From assembly GCA_964650405.1 (NCBI GenBank), contig CAZYTO010000286.1, positions 1 through 7,119 on the forward strand: a DNA stretch of 7,119 bases, read 5' to 3'. The translations under genes were made by a program, and so were the position numbers. Each line of letters begins with the position of its first letter. The first letter of the stretch is position 1. Below the pieces are notes generated by a model that did no database searches, was not told the DNA's origin, and saw nothing but the letters and a program-made list of their open reading frames with translations. This DNA comes from CAZYTO01 sp964650405 (GTDB lineage Bacteria; Acidobacteriota; Thermoanaerobaculia; Gp7-AA8). Of this stretch, positions 1-5,574 are shown one piece after another.

Positions 1-2
1 CA

Positions 3-106
3 CTGGGTGATTCAACCTTCGTCCCCGCGCCGAACGCGGCTGTGATCCCCAGGGGTACCTCGACGGTGGCAACGCCGCCTTCGCCGGATGGGGCGACACC
101 GCGCTC
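3..106 (+). other. Upstream coding remnant of the GNAT gene with an apparent frameshift
   Basis: Two reading frames look coding here and join around a C run. From position 3 the frame reads LGDSTFVPAPNAAVI, with mostly G/C third positions, and then degenerates. From about 47 the frame shared with the downstream GNAT reads PQGYLDGGNAAFAGWGDTAL and runs straight into it. In that second frame there is a stop at 8-10 and no ATG, GTG or TTG between it and position 107. Adding one C to the run at 47-50 would join the frames as ...NAAVIPQGYLDGG.... I infer that the gene starts left of the window and has lost one base here, either truly or as a sequencing/assembly error in the CCCC-A-GGGG stretch. 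Confidence 0.55.
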
Positions 107-796
107 TTGGCGGGGGGCTTCCGCGACGATGCCGAGATTCTCCTACTCGACGATGCCGCCGGCCACCCGATGGCCGGTGCCGGCATCACGTTCCGCACGC
201 TGCACGACGGCCGGCGCGCGGCGATCATGACCGGGGCCTGGACCCTGCCGGAGGCGCGCGGGCTGGGCGCATTCTCCCTTCTGCTCCGGACCGTATGCGA
301 GGTTGCCGCCGAATGCAACGGCGTCATGCTCGGCTTTGTCCGCGGCGAGAACGTCAGCGCCCGCGGTCTCGTCACCGCCGCCGCGGCCATGTGGCCCGCG
401 TTCTACTGCCGCTCGACCGCAGCTCACGACCTCCCGCCGCCGAGGCTCGAGCCAGTCGATCCCGATCCCTCCCTCTTCCCATCGAGCTTCGTCTACACGA
501 CGGAGCAGTGGCACGCACAGTTCCTGGCCCGGCCGCACGCGCGGATCGAATGTCTCGGACTGCGCGGCTCATGGGCGGCCATCGTCGAGAGTGCCGCGGA
601 CTTCGATCGAGTACACGCCGTCTCCGATCCTGCCGCCCTGCCACCACTCGCCGCACGTGCTCACGCGCGAGGCCGCCGCCTCTTCTGGTACACCACGCAG
701 CCGCCAGCGATGGCTTGCGAGTGGACCGACGGTTTCGTCGGCAGCGTCCCGGATGCTGCAATCGAGTGGAACTTGCAGAACGGCGACAGGATGTGA
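107..796 (+). CDS. GNAT-type N-acetyltransferase, probably 5'-truncated or frameshifted
   Basis: The product resembles acyl-CoA-dependent GNAT acetyltransferases. Counting from the TTG at 107 (229 residues), the strand around residues 38-46 is followed by PEARGLGAFSLLL (48-60), which fits the R/Q-x-x-G-x-G/A acetyl-CoA pyrophosphate loop and its helix. GENVSARGL (80-88) before an aromatic segment matches the usual N-x-x-A/S-x-x-L/Y region. Residues about 130-200 (EQWHAQFLARP, then a strand-rich segment) could be a second, degenerate GNAT fold, as in two-domain acetyltransferases of polysaccharide loci; this is inference. The TTG start is only the first legal start after an in-frame stop. It falls inside the fold, so the true N-terminus lies upstream, beyond a likely one-base frameshift near 47-50. 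The gene converges on the sugar cassette at 935-3785. Its substrate is unknown, and it may be a pseudogene. Confidence 0.6.
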   Translation: MAGGFRDDAEILLLDDAAGHPMAGAGITFRTLHDGRRAAIMTGAWTLPEARGLGAFSLLLRTVCEVAAECNGVMLGFVRGENVSARGLVTAAAAMWPAFYCRSTAAHDLPPPRLEPVDPDPSLFPSSFVYTTEQWHAQFLARPHARIECLGLRGSWAAIVESAADFDRVHAVSDPAALPPLAARAHARGRRLFWYTTQPPAMACEWTDGFVGSVPDAAIEWNLQNGDRM

Positions 797-827
797 ACGA
801 GGCCGGCCCGCATCGGTTGGCAGGATG

Positions 828-930
828 CGTGGAGGACGGACAATCCTGTCCGTCAAATCGTGAATCCACACAAACGCCGGCCTTTGGAATGTGCGATCGG
901 GGGGACGGACAGGATTGTCCGTCCTCCACG
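828..930. repeat. REPIN-like inverted repeat with 27-bp perfect arms
   Basis: Bases 828-854 and 904-930 are perfect reverse complements, separated by 49 bp. Each arm also holds its own hairpin, GACGGACA-ATCC-TGTCCGTC at 835-854 and the mirror form GACGGACA-GGAT-TGTCCGTC at 904-923 (8-bp stem, 4-base loop). Two hairpin-forming short repeats in opposite orientation are the arrangement called REPIN/BIME in other bacteria. The element fills the gap between two convergent genes and ends 4 bp from the stop of the acyltransferase gene. It could act as a two-way transcription stop or RNA stabiliser, although no T tract follows either stem. No transposase is nearby. The structure is certain; the assignment to a dispersed family is inference. 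Confidence 0.85.
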
Positions 931-934
931 GCGT

Positions 935-1561
935 TTACCCTCGCCGCGAGGTAACGCGCGCCGGCACGCCGAGCACCGTCACGTCGTCCGGCACATCGCG
1001 CACCACCACGGCTCCGGCGCCGGCGATGGACCGGGAACCCACGCTGGTGCCGGGGAGGATCGATGCGCCGAGGCCGACGAGCGAATCTTCGCCGACACGT
1101 ACGTTCCCTCCCAGCGTCGCTCCGGGCGAGATGTGCGCGAAATCGCCGACGACGCAGTCGTGATCGACGGAGGCCTTGGTGTTGACGATGACCCCGCGGC
1201 CGATGACGGCGCGGGGCAGCACGATCGCTCCGGCACAAAGCATGGCGCCGTCGCCGATCGTCGCCGAGGGCGCGATCGAGGCGAACGGATGAATGGCGCG
1301 CGCGAGCCGCTCCCCTGCGGCGACGAGCCGTTCCGTCACCTCGCGGCGGGTTCGGTTGTCGCCGATGGCCACGACGATCGCGTCGTGATCGAGCTCCGGG
1401 AGCGACGCGATCGGGCCGAGCACCGGCAGTCCGAGGACGGTCGTGCCGTACAGTTCCAAGTCGTCGTCGACGAATCCGATAGCCCCCTCCCGTAGGATGT
1501 CGGCGACGATGGCGCCGTGTCCGCCGGCACCGGCGATGACGATCTTCGCCGCCGTTTTCAC
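935..1561 (-). CDS. PglD/NeuD-type sugar acetyltransferase (left-handed beta-helix)
   Basis: A 208-residue cytoplasmic acetyl-CoA-dependent transferase, the usual length of the PglD/NeuD family. The N-terminal Rossmann-like, UDP-sugar-binding domain opens with IAGAGGHG (9-16) and includes AIGDNRTRR (65-73). From about residue 90 the hexapeptide repeats of a left-handed beta-helix follow (IAPSATIGDG, MLCAGAIVLPRAVIG). H134 in NTKASVDHDCVVGD corresponds to the family's catalytic base, and GVPAR (198-202) is the typical terminal acetyl-CoA-side motif. Family members acetylate the 4-amino group of UDP-4-amino-6-deoxy-HexNAc (PglD) or an OH group of sialic acid (NeuD); the neighbouring aminotransferase and dehydratase favour the former. 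The start is GTG at 1561, overlapping the upstream TGA as GTGA, with a weak AGGT six bases before it, so translation is probably coupled. It is the last gene of the cassette. Confidence 0.9.
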   Translation of the reverse strand: MKTAAKIVIAGAGGHGAIVADILREGAIGFVDDDLELYGTTVLGLPVLGPIASLPELDHDAIVVAIGDNRTRREVTERLVAAGERLARAIHPFASIAPSATIGDGAMLCAGAIVLPRAVIGRGVIVNTKASVDHDCVVGDFAHISPGATLGGNVRVGEDSLVGLGASILPGTSVGSRSIAGAGAVVVRDVPDDVTVLGVPARVTSRRG

Positions 1562-2640
1562 ACGCGTACCTGTGTGGACGCCGGGGTGAACTCCGGCACG
1601 AGCACGCGGAGCTGATCGATCAGCTCGTCGTTCGTCCCGGCCACGGCCAGCGACTCCAGGAGGGCCAGATCCTCTGCGAAGTTCGGCGGGAGGACCACGG
1701 AGCTGCGGATCTCGGCGATGTGCGGCAGCGCCGTGGCCTCGGCGCGCTCATTCGTTCCCACGAGAAGCTCGTCGAGTTTCTCGCCCGGGCGCAGGCCGAT
1801 GAACTCGATCGGCGTCGAAGGCGGTGCACCGCACAGAGCGATGAGCCGCCGGGCCAGATCGGCGATCCGGACCGGCTCTCCCATGTCGAGCACGTAGATC
1901 CCGCCGGAGCGGCCGACTGCCGCGGCCTCGATCACGAGACCGACCGCTTCCGGAATGAGGATGAAGTAACGCCGCACGTTGGGGTGCGTCACGGTCAGCG
2001 GGCCGCCCGCCCGGAGCTGGCTCAGGAACCGCGGCACGACGCTGCCGCTGCTTCCGAGAACGTTCCCGAAGCGGACGCTGACGAGCTCCATGCGCGAGCG
2101 GGACACGGCGTCGCAGACGAGCAGCTCGGCCACGCGTTTCGTGGCACCCATCACGCTGGACGGATTCACGGCTTTGTCCGTCGAGATGAGCACGAAGCGA
2201 TTCGTGCCGTGCCGCTCGGCGGCCGAGGCCACCAGGCGCGTGCCGGTCACATTGTTCTTCACCGCCTCACTGGCCTGCTGCTCCACGAGCGTCAAGTGCT
2301 TGTGCGCGGCGGCATGGAAGACGACCTCCGGACGGTGGCGCGCGAAGGCTTCGTCGAGCCTGCGCTCATCCAGGATGTCGCCGAGGAATGGCTTCGCCAC
2401 CGGGTTGTCGATCGACAGCATCACTCCGTGGAGGCTGTTCTCGTGGCGGTCCAGCATGACCAGCGACGCGCAGCCGAGCGCCGCCACCTTCCGGCAGAGC
2501 TCCGAGCCAATCGAGCCACCGGCACCCGTGGCCGTGACGGGTTTTCCCTCCGTGAGCGCGGGCGTGGCCGCCGAGTCGGCGATCGGCGCGGGCGGCGGCA
2601 GCAGTTCCCGCAGCTCGAGCTCGCTCAAGGGCTCGTTCAT
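1558..2640 (-). CDS. Soluble WbpM/PglF-type UDP-sugar 4,6-dehydratase (CapD-like SDR)
   Basis: A 360-residue extended SDR enzyme predicted to convert UDP-GlcNAc or a related UDP-HexNAc to the 4-keto-6-deoxy sugar. The NAD(P) loop is TGAGGSIGSELCR (38-50). FHAAAHKH (108-115) and KNNVTGT (128-134) follow the family pattern. ISTDKAVNPSSVMGATKR (152-169) contains the TDK element and the M164-x3-K168 pair that replaces the usual SDR Tyr-x3-Lys in WbpM/PglF enzymes. RYFILIPEAV (224-233) and IGLRPGEKLDELL (281-293) are the C-terminal signatures. The first 35 residues resemble the linker before the catalytic domain of large membrane-bound members, but the membrane and CoA-binding-like domains are absent. 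The open frame continues upstream of 2640, but that stretch is antisense-like low-complexity sequence. ATG at 2640 has a strong GGAGGT six bases before it and overlaps the aminotransferase stop as ATGA. Bacillosamine-type synthesis is the likely role. Confidence 0.92.
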   Translation of the reverse strand: MNEPLSELELRELLPPPAPIADSAATPALTEGKPVTATGAGGSIGSELCRKVAALGCASLVMLDRHENSLHGVMLSIDNPVAKPFLGDILDERRLDEAFARHRPEVVFHAAAHKHLTLVEQQASEAVKNNVTGTRLVASAAERHGTNRFVLISTDKAVNPSSVMGATKRVAELLVCDAVSRSRMELVSVRFGNVLGSSGSVVPRFLSQLRAGGPLTVTHPNVRRYFILIPEAVGLVIEAAAVGRSGGIYVLDMGEPVRIADLARRLIALCGAPPSTPIEFIGLRPGEKLDELLVGTNERAEATALPHIAEIRSSVVLPPNFAEDLALLESLAVAGTNDELIDQLRVLVPEFTPASTQVRV

Positions 2641-3785
2641 CGGGCCACCTCCGCGTGCGCAAGCTCCTCGGCCACCGCCGCACAGACGCACGCGACGTCC
2701 TCCATGGAGAGCCCGGCGTGAAACGGCAACGCGAGCAGAGAGGCGCCGGCGGCTTCGGCATACGGAAACATCCCGGCGTGGTATCCGAAGCGCTCGCGGT
2801 AGAGCGGCTGCAGGTGAATCGGCGGGAAGTAGGGCCGGCTGGCGATCCCGCGCGCCGCCAATGCCGCCATGAGCCGGTCGCGGTCGAGCCCCGCCGCGAG
2901 CCGGACGACGTATACGAACCAACTGATGGACACGCCCGGGCGTGCCGCTGCCGGCGGAGTGACGCCTGCGACGTCGCGCAGCAACGCGTCGTAACGCGCG
3001 GCCACGGCGGCGCGCCGGGCCAGCAGCTCGTCGAGCCGCCGAAGCTGCGCCAGCCCCACCGCCGCGCTCAGATCATCGAGGCGGTAGTTGTAACCGAGGC
3101 GCGAATGCTCCAGCCACGAACCGTCGTCCGTTCGTCCCTGATTGCGCAGGCTGCGCGCCAGCGCGGCCCAGTCGTCTCGGTCCGTGAGGAACACGCCCCC
3201 TTCGCCCGTCGTCATCTGCTTGTTGGGATAGAAGCCGAAGACGGCCGCATCGCCCCAACGTCCGGCCGGGACGCCGTCCGACGACGCGCCGATGGCCTCG
3301 CAGGCGTCCTCGATGACGGCGACGCCGTGCCGGCGCGCGGCGTCGACGATCTCCCGCATTTCCACAGGACGGCCGAAGACGTGGACCGGAAGCACCGCGC
3401 GCAGCCGCCCCTCGGGCGCCAGCGTTTCGATGGCCCTCACAGTCGCCTGCGTGTCGAGGTTCAGCGTCTCGGGGTCGATGTCGATGAAGGCGGGCGTCCC
3501 GCGCTGGAAGAGAATCGAATTGGCGGAGGCGATGAACGAGAACGGCGTGGTGATTACCTGGTCGCCGTCTCCGACGCCGGCGGCGATCATGGCCAGATGC
3601 AGGGCGGCCGTGCCGCTGGAGACGGCCACCGCATGCCGGGCGCCGAAACGTGCGGCAAACTCGCGCTCGAACGACGCCAGCACCGGGCCGCAGGAGAGCT
3701 GGCCGGAGCGCAGCACTTCATCGACCAGGCGCCGCTCGTCTTCGCTGATGTCCGGGAGAGAGACCGGAATGAGACGGGGCGACAT
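2637..3785 (-). CDS. DegT/DnrJ/EryC1/StrS-family PLP sugar aminotransferase
   Basis: A 382-residue fold-type I PLP enzyme, standard length for the DegT family. It transfers an amino group, normally from glutamate, to a nucleotide-linked keto-sugar. SSGTAALH (56-63) is the cofactor phosphate region. EDACEAIG (159-166) carries the Asp contacting the pyridine nitrogen. GFYPNKQMTTGEGG (184-197) contains K189, the Schiff-base lysine. GYNYRL (231-236) is the conserved substrate-side motif. The YPNKQ-TTGEGG form is typical of enzymes acting on UDP-4-keto-6-deoxy-HexNAc, such as PglE-like proteins, and the adjacent 4,6-dehydratase and PglD-like acyltransferase fit that role. ATG at 3785 gives the expected MSPRLIPVSLPDIS start. 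The open frame extends to 3917, but the extra 44 residues have no family resemblance. No clear Shine-Dalgarno precedes the ATG. First gene of a three-gene unit with 4-bp overlaps; a DegT regulator or a different sugar position is possible but less likely. Confidence 0.92.
   Translation of the reverse strand: MSPRLIPVSLPDISEDERRLVDEVLRSGQLSCGPVLASFEREFAARFGARHAVAVSSGTAALHLAMIAAGVGDGDQVITTPFSFIASANSILFQRGTPAFIDIDPETLNLDTQATVRAIETLAPEGRLRAVLPVHVFGRPVEMREIVDAARRHGVAVIEDACEAIGASSDGVPAGRWGDAAVFGFYPNKQMTTGEGGVFLTDRDDWAALARSLRNQGRTDDGSWLEHSRLGYNYRLDDLSAAVGLAQLRRLDELLARRAAVAARYDALLRDVAGVTPPAAARPGVSISWFVYVVRLAAGLDRDRLMAALAARGIASRPYFPPIHLQPLYRERFGYHAGMFPYAEAAGASLLALPFHAGLSMEDVACVCAAVAEELAHAEVAR
2647..2652 (-). 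promoter_or_regulatory. Ribosome binding site of the dehydratase gene
   Basis: GGAGGT on the minus strand lies six bases before ATG at 2640, inside the end of the aminotransferase gene. It fixes the dehydratase start and argues against the longer upstream reading frame. Confidence 0.75.
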
Positions 3786-3969
3786 CCAGGGCCGGTACGA
3801 TACTCCAGCTCGCCTGCTCCGTGGCACTTCCCGGTTCACCTCCCGGCGTGTGAAGAAATTCGAAGGCTCTCGCCTCGGATTCGGTGTGAGCCGCGCAAGG
3901 CATACAGCAAAGACCACTCATGCCTCGAACCTCATGCCGTCTCGGCACTCAGCACTCGGCACTCGGCAC
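3786..3969 (-). promoter_or_regulatory. Leader/promoter region of the sugar cassette
   Basis: This 184-bp gap between the DHp-REC gene and the aminotransferase start must carry any promoter dedicated to the cassette. I see no convincing -35/-10 pair. The only notable structure is the 7-bp tandem repeat at 3942-3976. A 76-codon open frame across part of it looks non-coding. Confidence 0.3.
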
Positions 3970-3976
3970 TCAGCTC
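3942..3976. repeat. 7-bp tandem repeat, five units
   Basis: Plus-strand units TCGGCAC, TCAGCAC, TCGGCAC, TCGGCAC and a degenerate TCAGCTC lie head to tail, so the minus strand reads repeated GAGTGCY. The array begins at the stop codon (3970-3972) of the DHp-REC gene and extends into the gap. Short GAGTGCT/GAGTGCC arrays between genes are, as I recall, common in some Acidobacteriota genomes, but I could not check this. No function is evident. Confidence 0.8.
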
Positions 3977-4686
3977 GCCGGAGCGAGCATCTCGATCGCC
4001 TTCAACAGATCTTCCATCGTGTACGGCTTGAAGAGAACGGCGACATTCGGCAGTTGCCGGTACGGCTCCAGCCCTTCCTCTACGGAGTAGCCCGTCGAGA
4101 AGATCACCGGCATCCCCGGACAGTCGCGCGTGATGGCCTCGTACACCTCGGGGCCGGTCATGTCCGGAAGGGTGACGTCGAGGATCACCAGCCCGGGCGC
4201 AAACGTCGTCAGGAGTCGCAGGGCCTCGCCGCCCGAGCGGGCCATGCGCACATCGAGGCCTTCCACCTCGAGGAGCGAGACGATGCCGCCGGCCACGGCT
4301 TCATCGTCTTCGACCAGCAACGCCCGCCGAGGCTCCGGTCCCGCCGGACGTGCCGGATCGAGTCCGGGGCTCGTGCGGCCTGCGTCGAGAGAAGACAGGC
4401 GGGGCGGACCCGCCTCGACCGGTGTCGATACGATCACCGCACGCGCTTCCTTGATGATCTGCTTCCCGCGCGCGAGCGAGGCAGCGACCGGTTCGATGAG
4501 GCGCATCAGCTTTTCGTCATCACAGTAGCGACGGCGAAGGACTTCGACGATCGGCTGGATGCCCATGAGGACATTGTTGAAGTCGTGAATGAGCCGCGAC
4601 GCCAGCTCGTGGGGGGAGAGCTTCGGCGGATGGGGCTCGCTCCCGGCTCCGAGGCGCTCCGGACCGTCGCGCGGATGGTCAGTCAT
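3970..4686 (-). CDS. H-box (DHp-like) plus receiver-domain protein lacking a kinase domain
   Basis: A 238-residue predicted cytoplasmic signalling protein with no membrane segment. Residues 24-83 form a two-helix hairpin like the dimerisation/phosphotransfer domain of hybrid histidine kinases. ASRLIHDFNNVLMGI (29-43) carries the H-box with H34 in HDFNN, and the second helix is about 57-84. A Pro/Ser/Gly-rich linker (about 88-119) follows. A receiver domain then spans about 120-236, with the acidic pair D127-D128, phospho-acceptor D170 (LVILDVTLPDM), switch T198 (FSTGY) and K220 (FKPY). No HATPase_c N, G1 or G2 boxes exist, so it cannot phosphorylate itself and needs an external kinase or acts as a phosphotransfer, phosphatase or docking protein. 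ATG at 4686 is preceded by a CT tract rather than a Shine-Dalgarno sequence. It lies 86 bp downstream of the LuxR-type regulator, probably in the same unit. Confidence 0.85.
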   Translation of the reverse strand: MTDHPRDGPERLGAGSEPHPPKLSPHELASRLIHDFNNVLMGIQPIVEVLRRRYCDDEKLMRLIEPVAASLARGKQIIKEARAVIVSTPVEAGPPRLSSLDAGRTSPGLDPARPAGPEPRRALLVEDDEAVAGGIVSLLEVEGLDVRMARSGGEALRLLTTFAPGLVILDVTLPDMTGPEVYEAITRDCPGMPVIFSTGYSVEEGLEPYRQLPNVAVLFKPYTMEDLLKAIEMLAPAS

Positions 4687-4733
4687 GAGAGAGATGTACT
4701 CAAGAATGCAGCCGTAATTCAGGGATCTCCGTG

Positions 4734-4757
4734 CTACGCAGTCCGATTGGGGAGTAG
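4734..4757. promoter_or_regulatory. Possible operator: imperfect dyad upstream of the DHp-REC gene
   Basis: CTAC and GTAG ends flank 16 bp in the 86-bp gap between the two regulator genes, 48-71 bp before ATG 4686. Minus-strand GAATTACGG closer to the gene could contribute to a -10. The symmetry is limited to the ends plus one further pair, so this is only a candidate binding site, for example for the neighbouring LuxR-type protein. Confidence 0.18.
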
Positions 4758-4772
4758 GACAGACTCTGATTC

Positions 4773-5402
4773 TCAGACCAGGCGGTGAGTGACCGCATAA
4801 CGGATGATTTCCGCGTTGTTCCGCAGTCCGGTCTTGGCCAGGATGTGTGTGCGGTGGGTGCTGACGGTCTTGACGCTCAGATTCAACAGCGCCGCCACCT
4901 CGGACACGGAGTTGCCGGCGGCAACGAGCTGGAAGACTTCGAGCTCCCGGTCCGAGAGCAGCTCGTGCGGCTGCTTCTCGCCGCCGCGCGCAAATTGCAG
5001 TGCCAGCCGTTCCGCGACCGTGGGAGACACAAATGTGCCACCGGCGAGCACACGCCGGATGGCCGTGATCAGCTCCTCGGAGGCGGATTCCTTCCGCACA
5101 TACCCCGCTGCACCGGCGCGCAGCGCCCGCAGCGCGAACTCCTCGCTGCTGTGCATGCTGAAGATGATCACCGGCACCTGGGGATGTTCGGCGCGGATCC
5201 GGCGGAGCACGTCCAGGCCGCTCCGGCCTCCGAGGACGAGATCGATGATGGCCAGATCGGCGGGAGTCTTCCGCATGGCCGTGAGCAGCTCTTCGCCCGT
5301 CGCCACCGCGATGGAGACGGAGAGACCGGGCTGCTCGGAGATGATGCGCTTGAGCCCTTCCCGAACGACAGCGTGACCGTCGGCGACAGCGATCGAGACC
5401 AT
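4773..5402 (-). CDS. NarL/FixJ (LuxR-type) two-component response regulator
   Basis: A 209-residue cytoplasmic DNA-binding regulator of usual length. The receiver domain (1-120) has phospho-acceptor D54 in AIIDLVLGGRSGLD, S82 in the switch position (IIFSMHSSEE) and K104 in AAGYVRKES. The N-terminal acidic pair is reduced: VADGHAVVREG has D8 followed by G9 where most relatives have Asp-Asp-His. The LuxR-type helix-turn-helix occupies about 147-209, from LLSDRELEVFQLVAAG through SVSEVAALLNLSVKTVSTHR to TGLRNNAEIIRYA. ATG at 5402 gives the normal family start; the open frame further upstream lacks family features. An eight-base CT tract, not a Shine-Dalgarno, abuts the ATG. The gene is divergent from the GIDE-ankyrin gene and precedes the DHp-REC gene by 86 bp. 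The cognate kinase is not in the window. Confidence 0.93.
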   Translation of the reverse strand: MVSIAVADGHAVVREGLKRIISEQPGLSVSIAVATGEELLTAMRKTPADLAIIDLVLGGRSGLDVLRRIRAEHPQVPVIIFSMHSSEEFALRALRAGAAGYVRKESASEELITAIRRVLAGGTFVSPTVAERLALQFARGGEKQPHELLSDRELEVFQLVAAGNSVSEVAALLNLSVKTVSTHRTHILAKTGLRNNAEIIRYAVTHRLV

Positions 5403-5574
5403 AGAGAGAGTGTGCGATCGCGCGTGGGCACGCCGCGCGGTGGGAAAGTGCGAACTGCGGTTGGAGGAACGATACCGCAAAACGAAAGCGGCGCGAAGGG
5501 ATTGATTGCCCTCTCCTTCGTTGCGCGGTTCTCGTGCTCGCCCGTAGCAAGCTGTACTAAGCTGACCAGCACAC
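5403..5574. promoter_or_regulatory. Divergent intergenic promoter region
   Basis: These 172 bp separate the start of the LuxR-type regulator (minus) from the start of the GIDE-ankyrin gene (plus), so outward promoters for both are expected. On the plus strand TACTAA at 5555-5560 could be a -10, giving a very short leader, but no good -35 lies 16-18 bp upstream. No long palindrome or clear operator is visible. Confidence 0.35.

Noticed and set aside
828..930. Inverted repeat as insertion-sequence ends or CRISPR
   Set aside because: Only 49 bp lie between the arms, with no transposase, no clear target duplication and no spacer-repeat pattern.
88..954. 288-codon plus-strand open frame over the GNAT and inverted repeat
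   Set aside because: Arg/Pro-rich low-complexity translation in the wrong frame of the GNAT; it only stays open because of GC content and crosses the repeat.
2641..2922. N-terminal extension of the dehydratase frame
   Set aside because: The extra 94 residues are Arg/Gly/Ala-rich shadow of the aminotransferase gene, with no membrane helices; the strong ribosome binding site supports the ATG at 2640.
3786..3917. 44-residue N-terminal extension of the aminotransferase
   Set aside because: No family similarity, while the ATG at 3785 gives the standard DegT N-terminus and length.
3718..3948. 76-codon minus-strand open frame in the gap before the sugar cassette
   Set aside because: It overlaps the aminotransferase start in another frame, has no motif and no ribosome binding site.
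4765..4777. TCTGA-GAA-TCAGA hairpin over the LuxR-type regulator stop codon, as a terminator
   Set aside because: Only a five-base stem, AT-rich, without a T tract; too weak to call.
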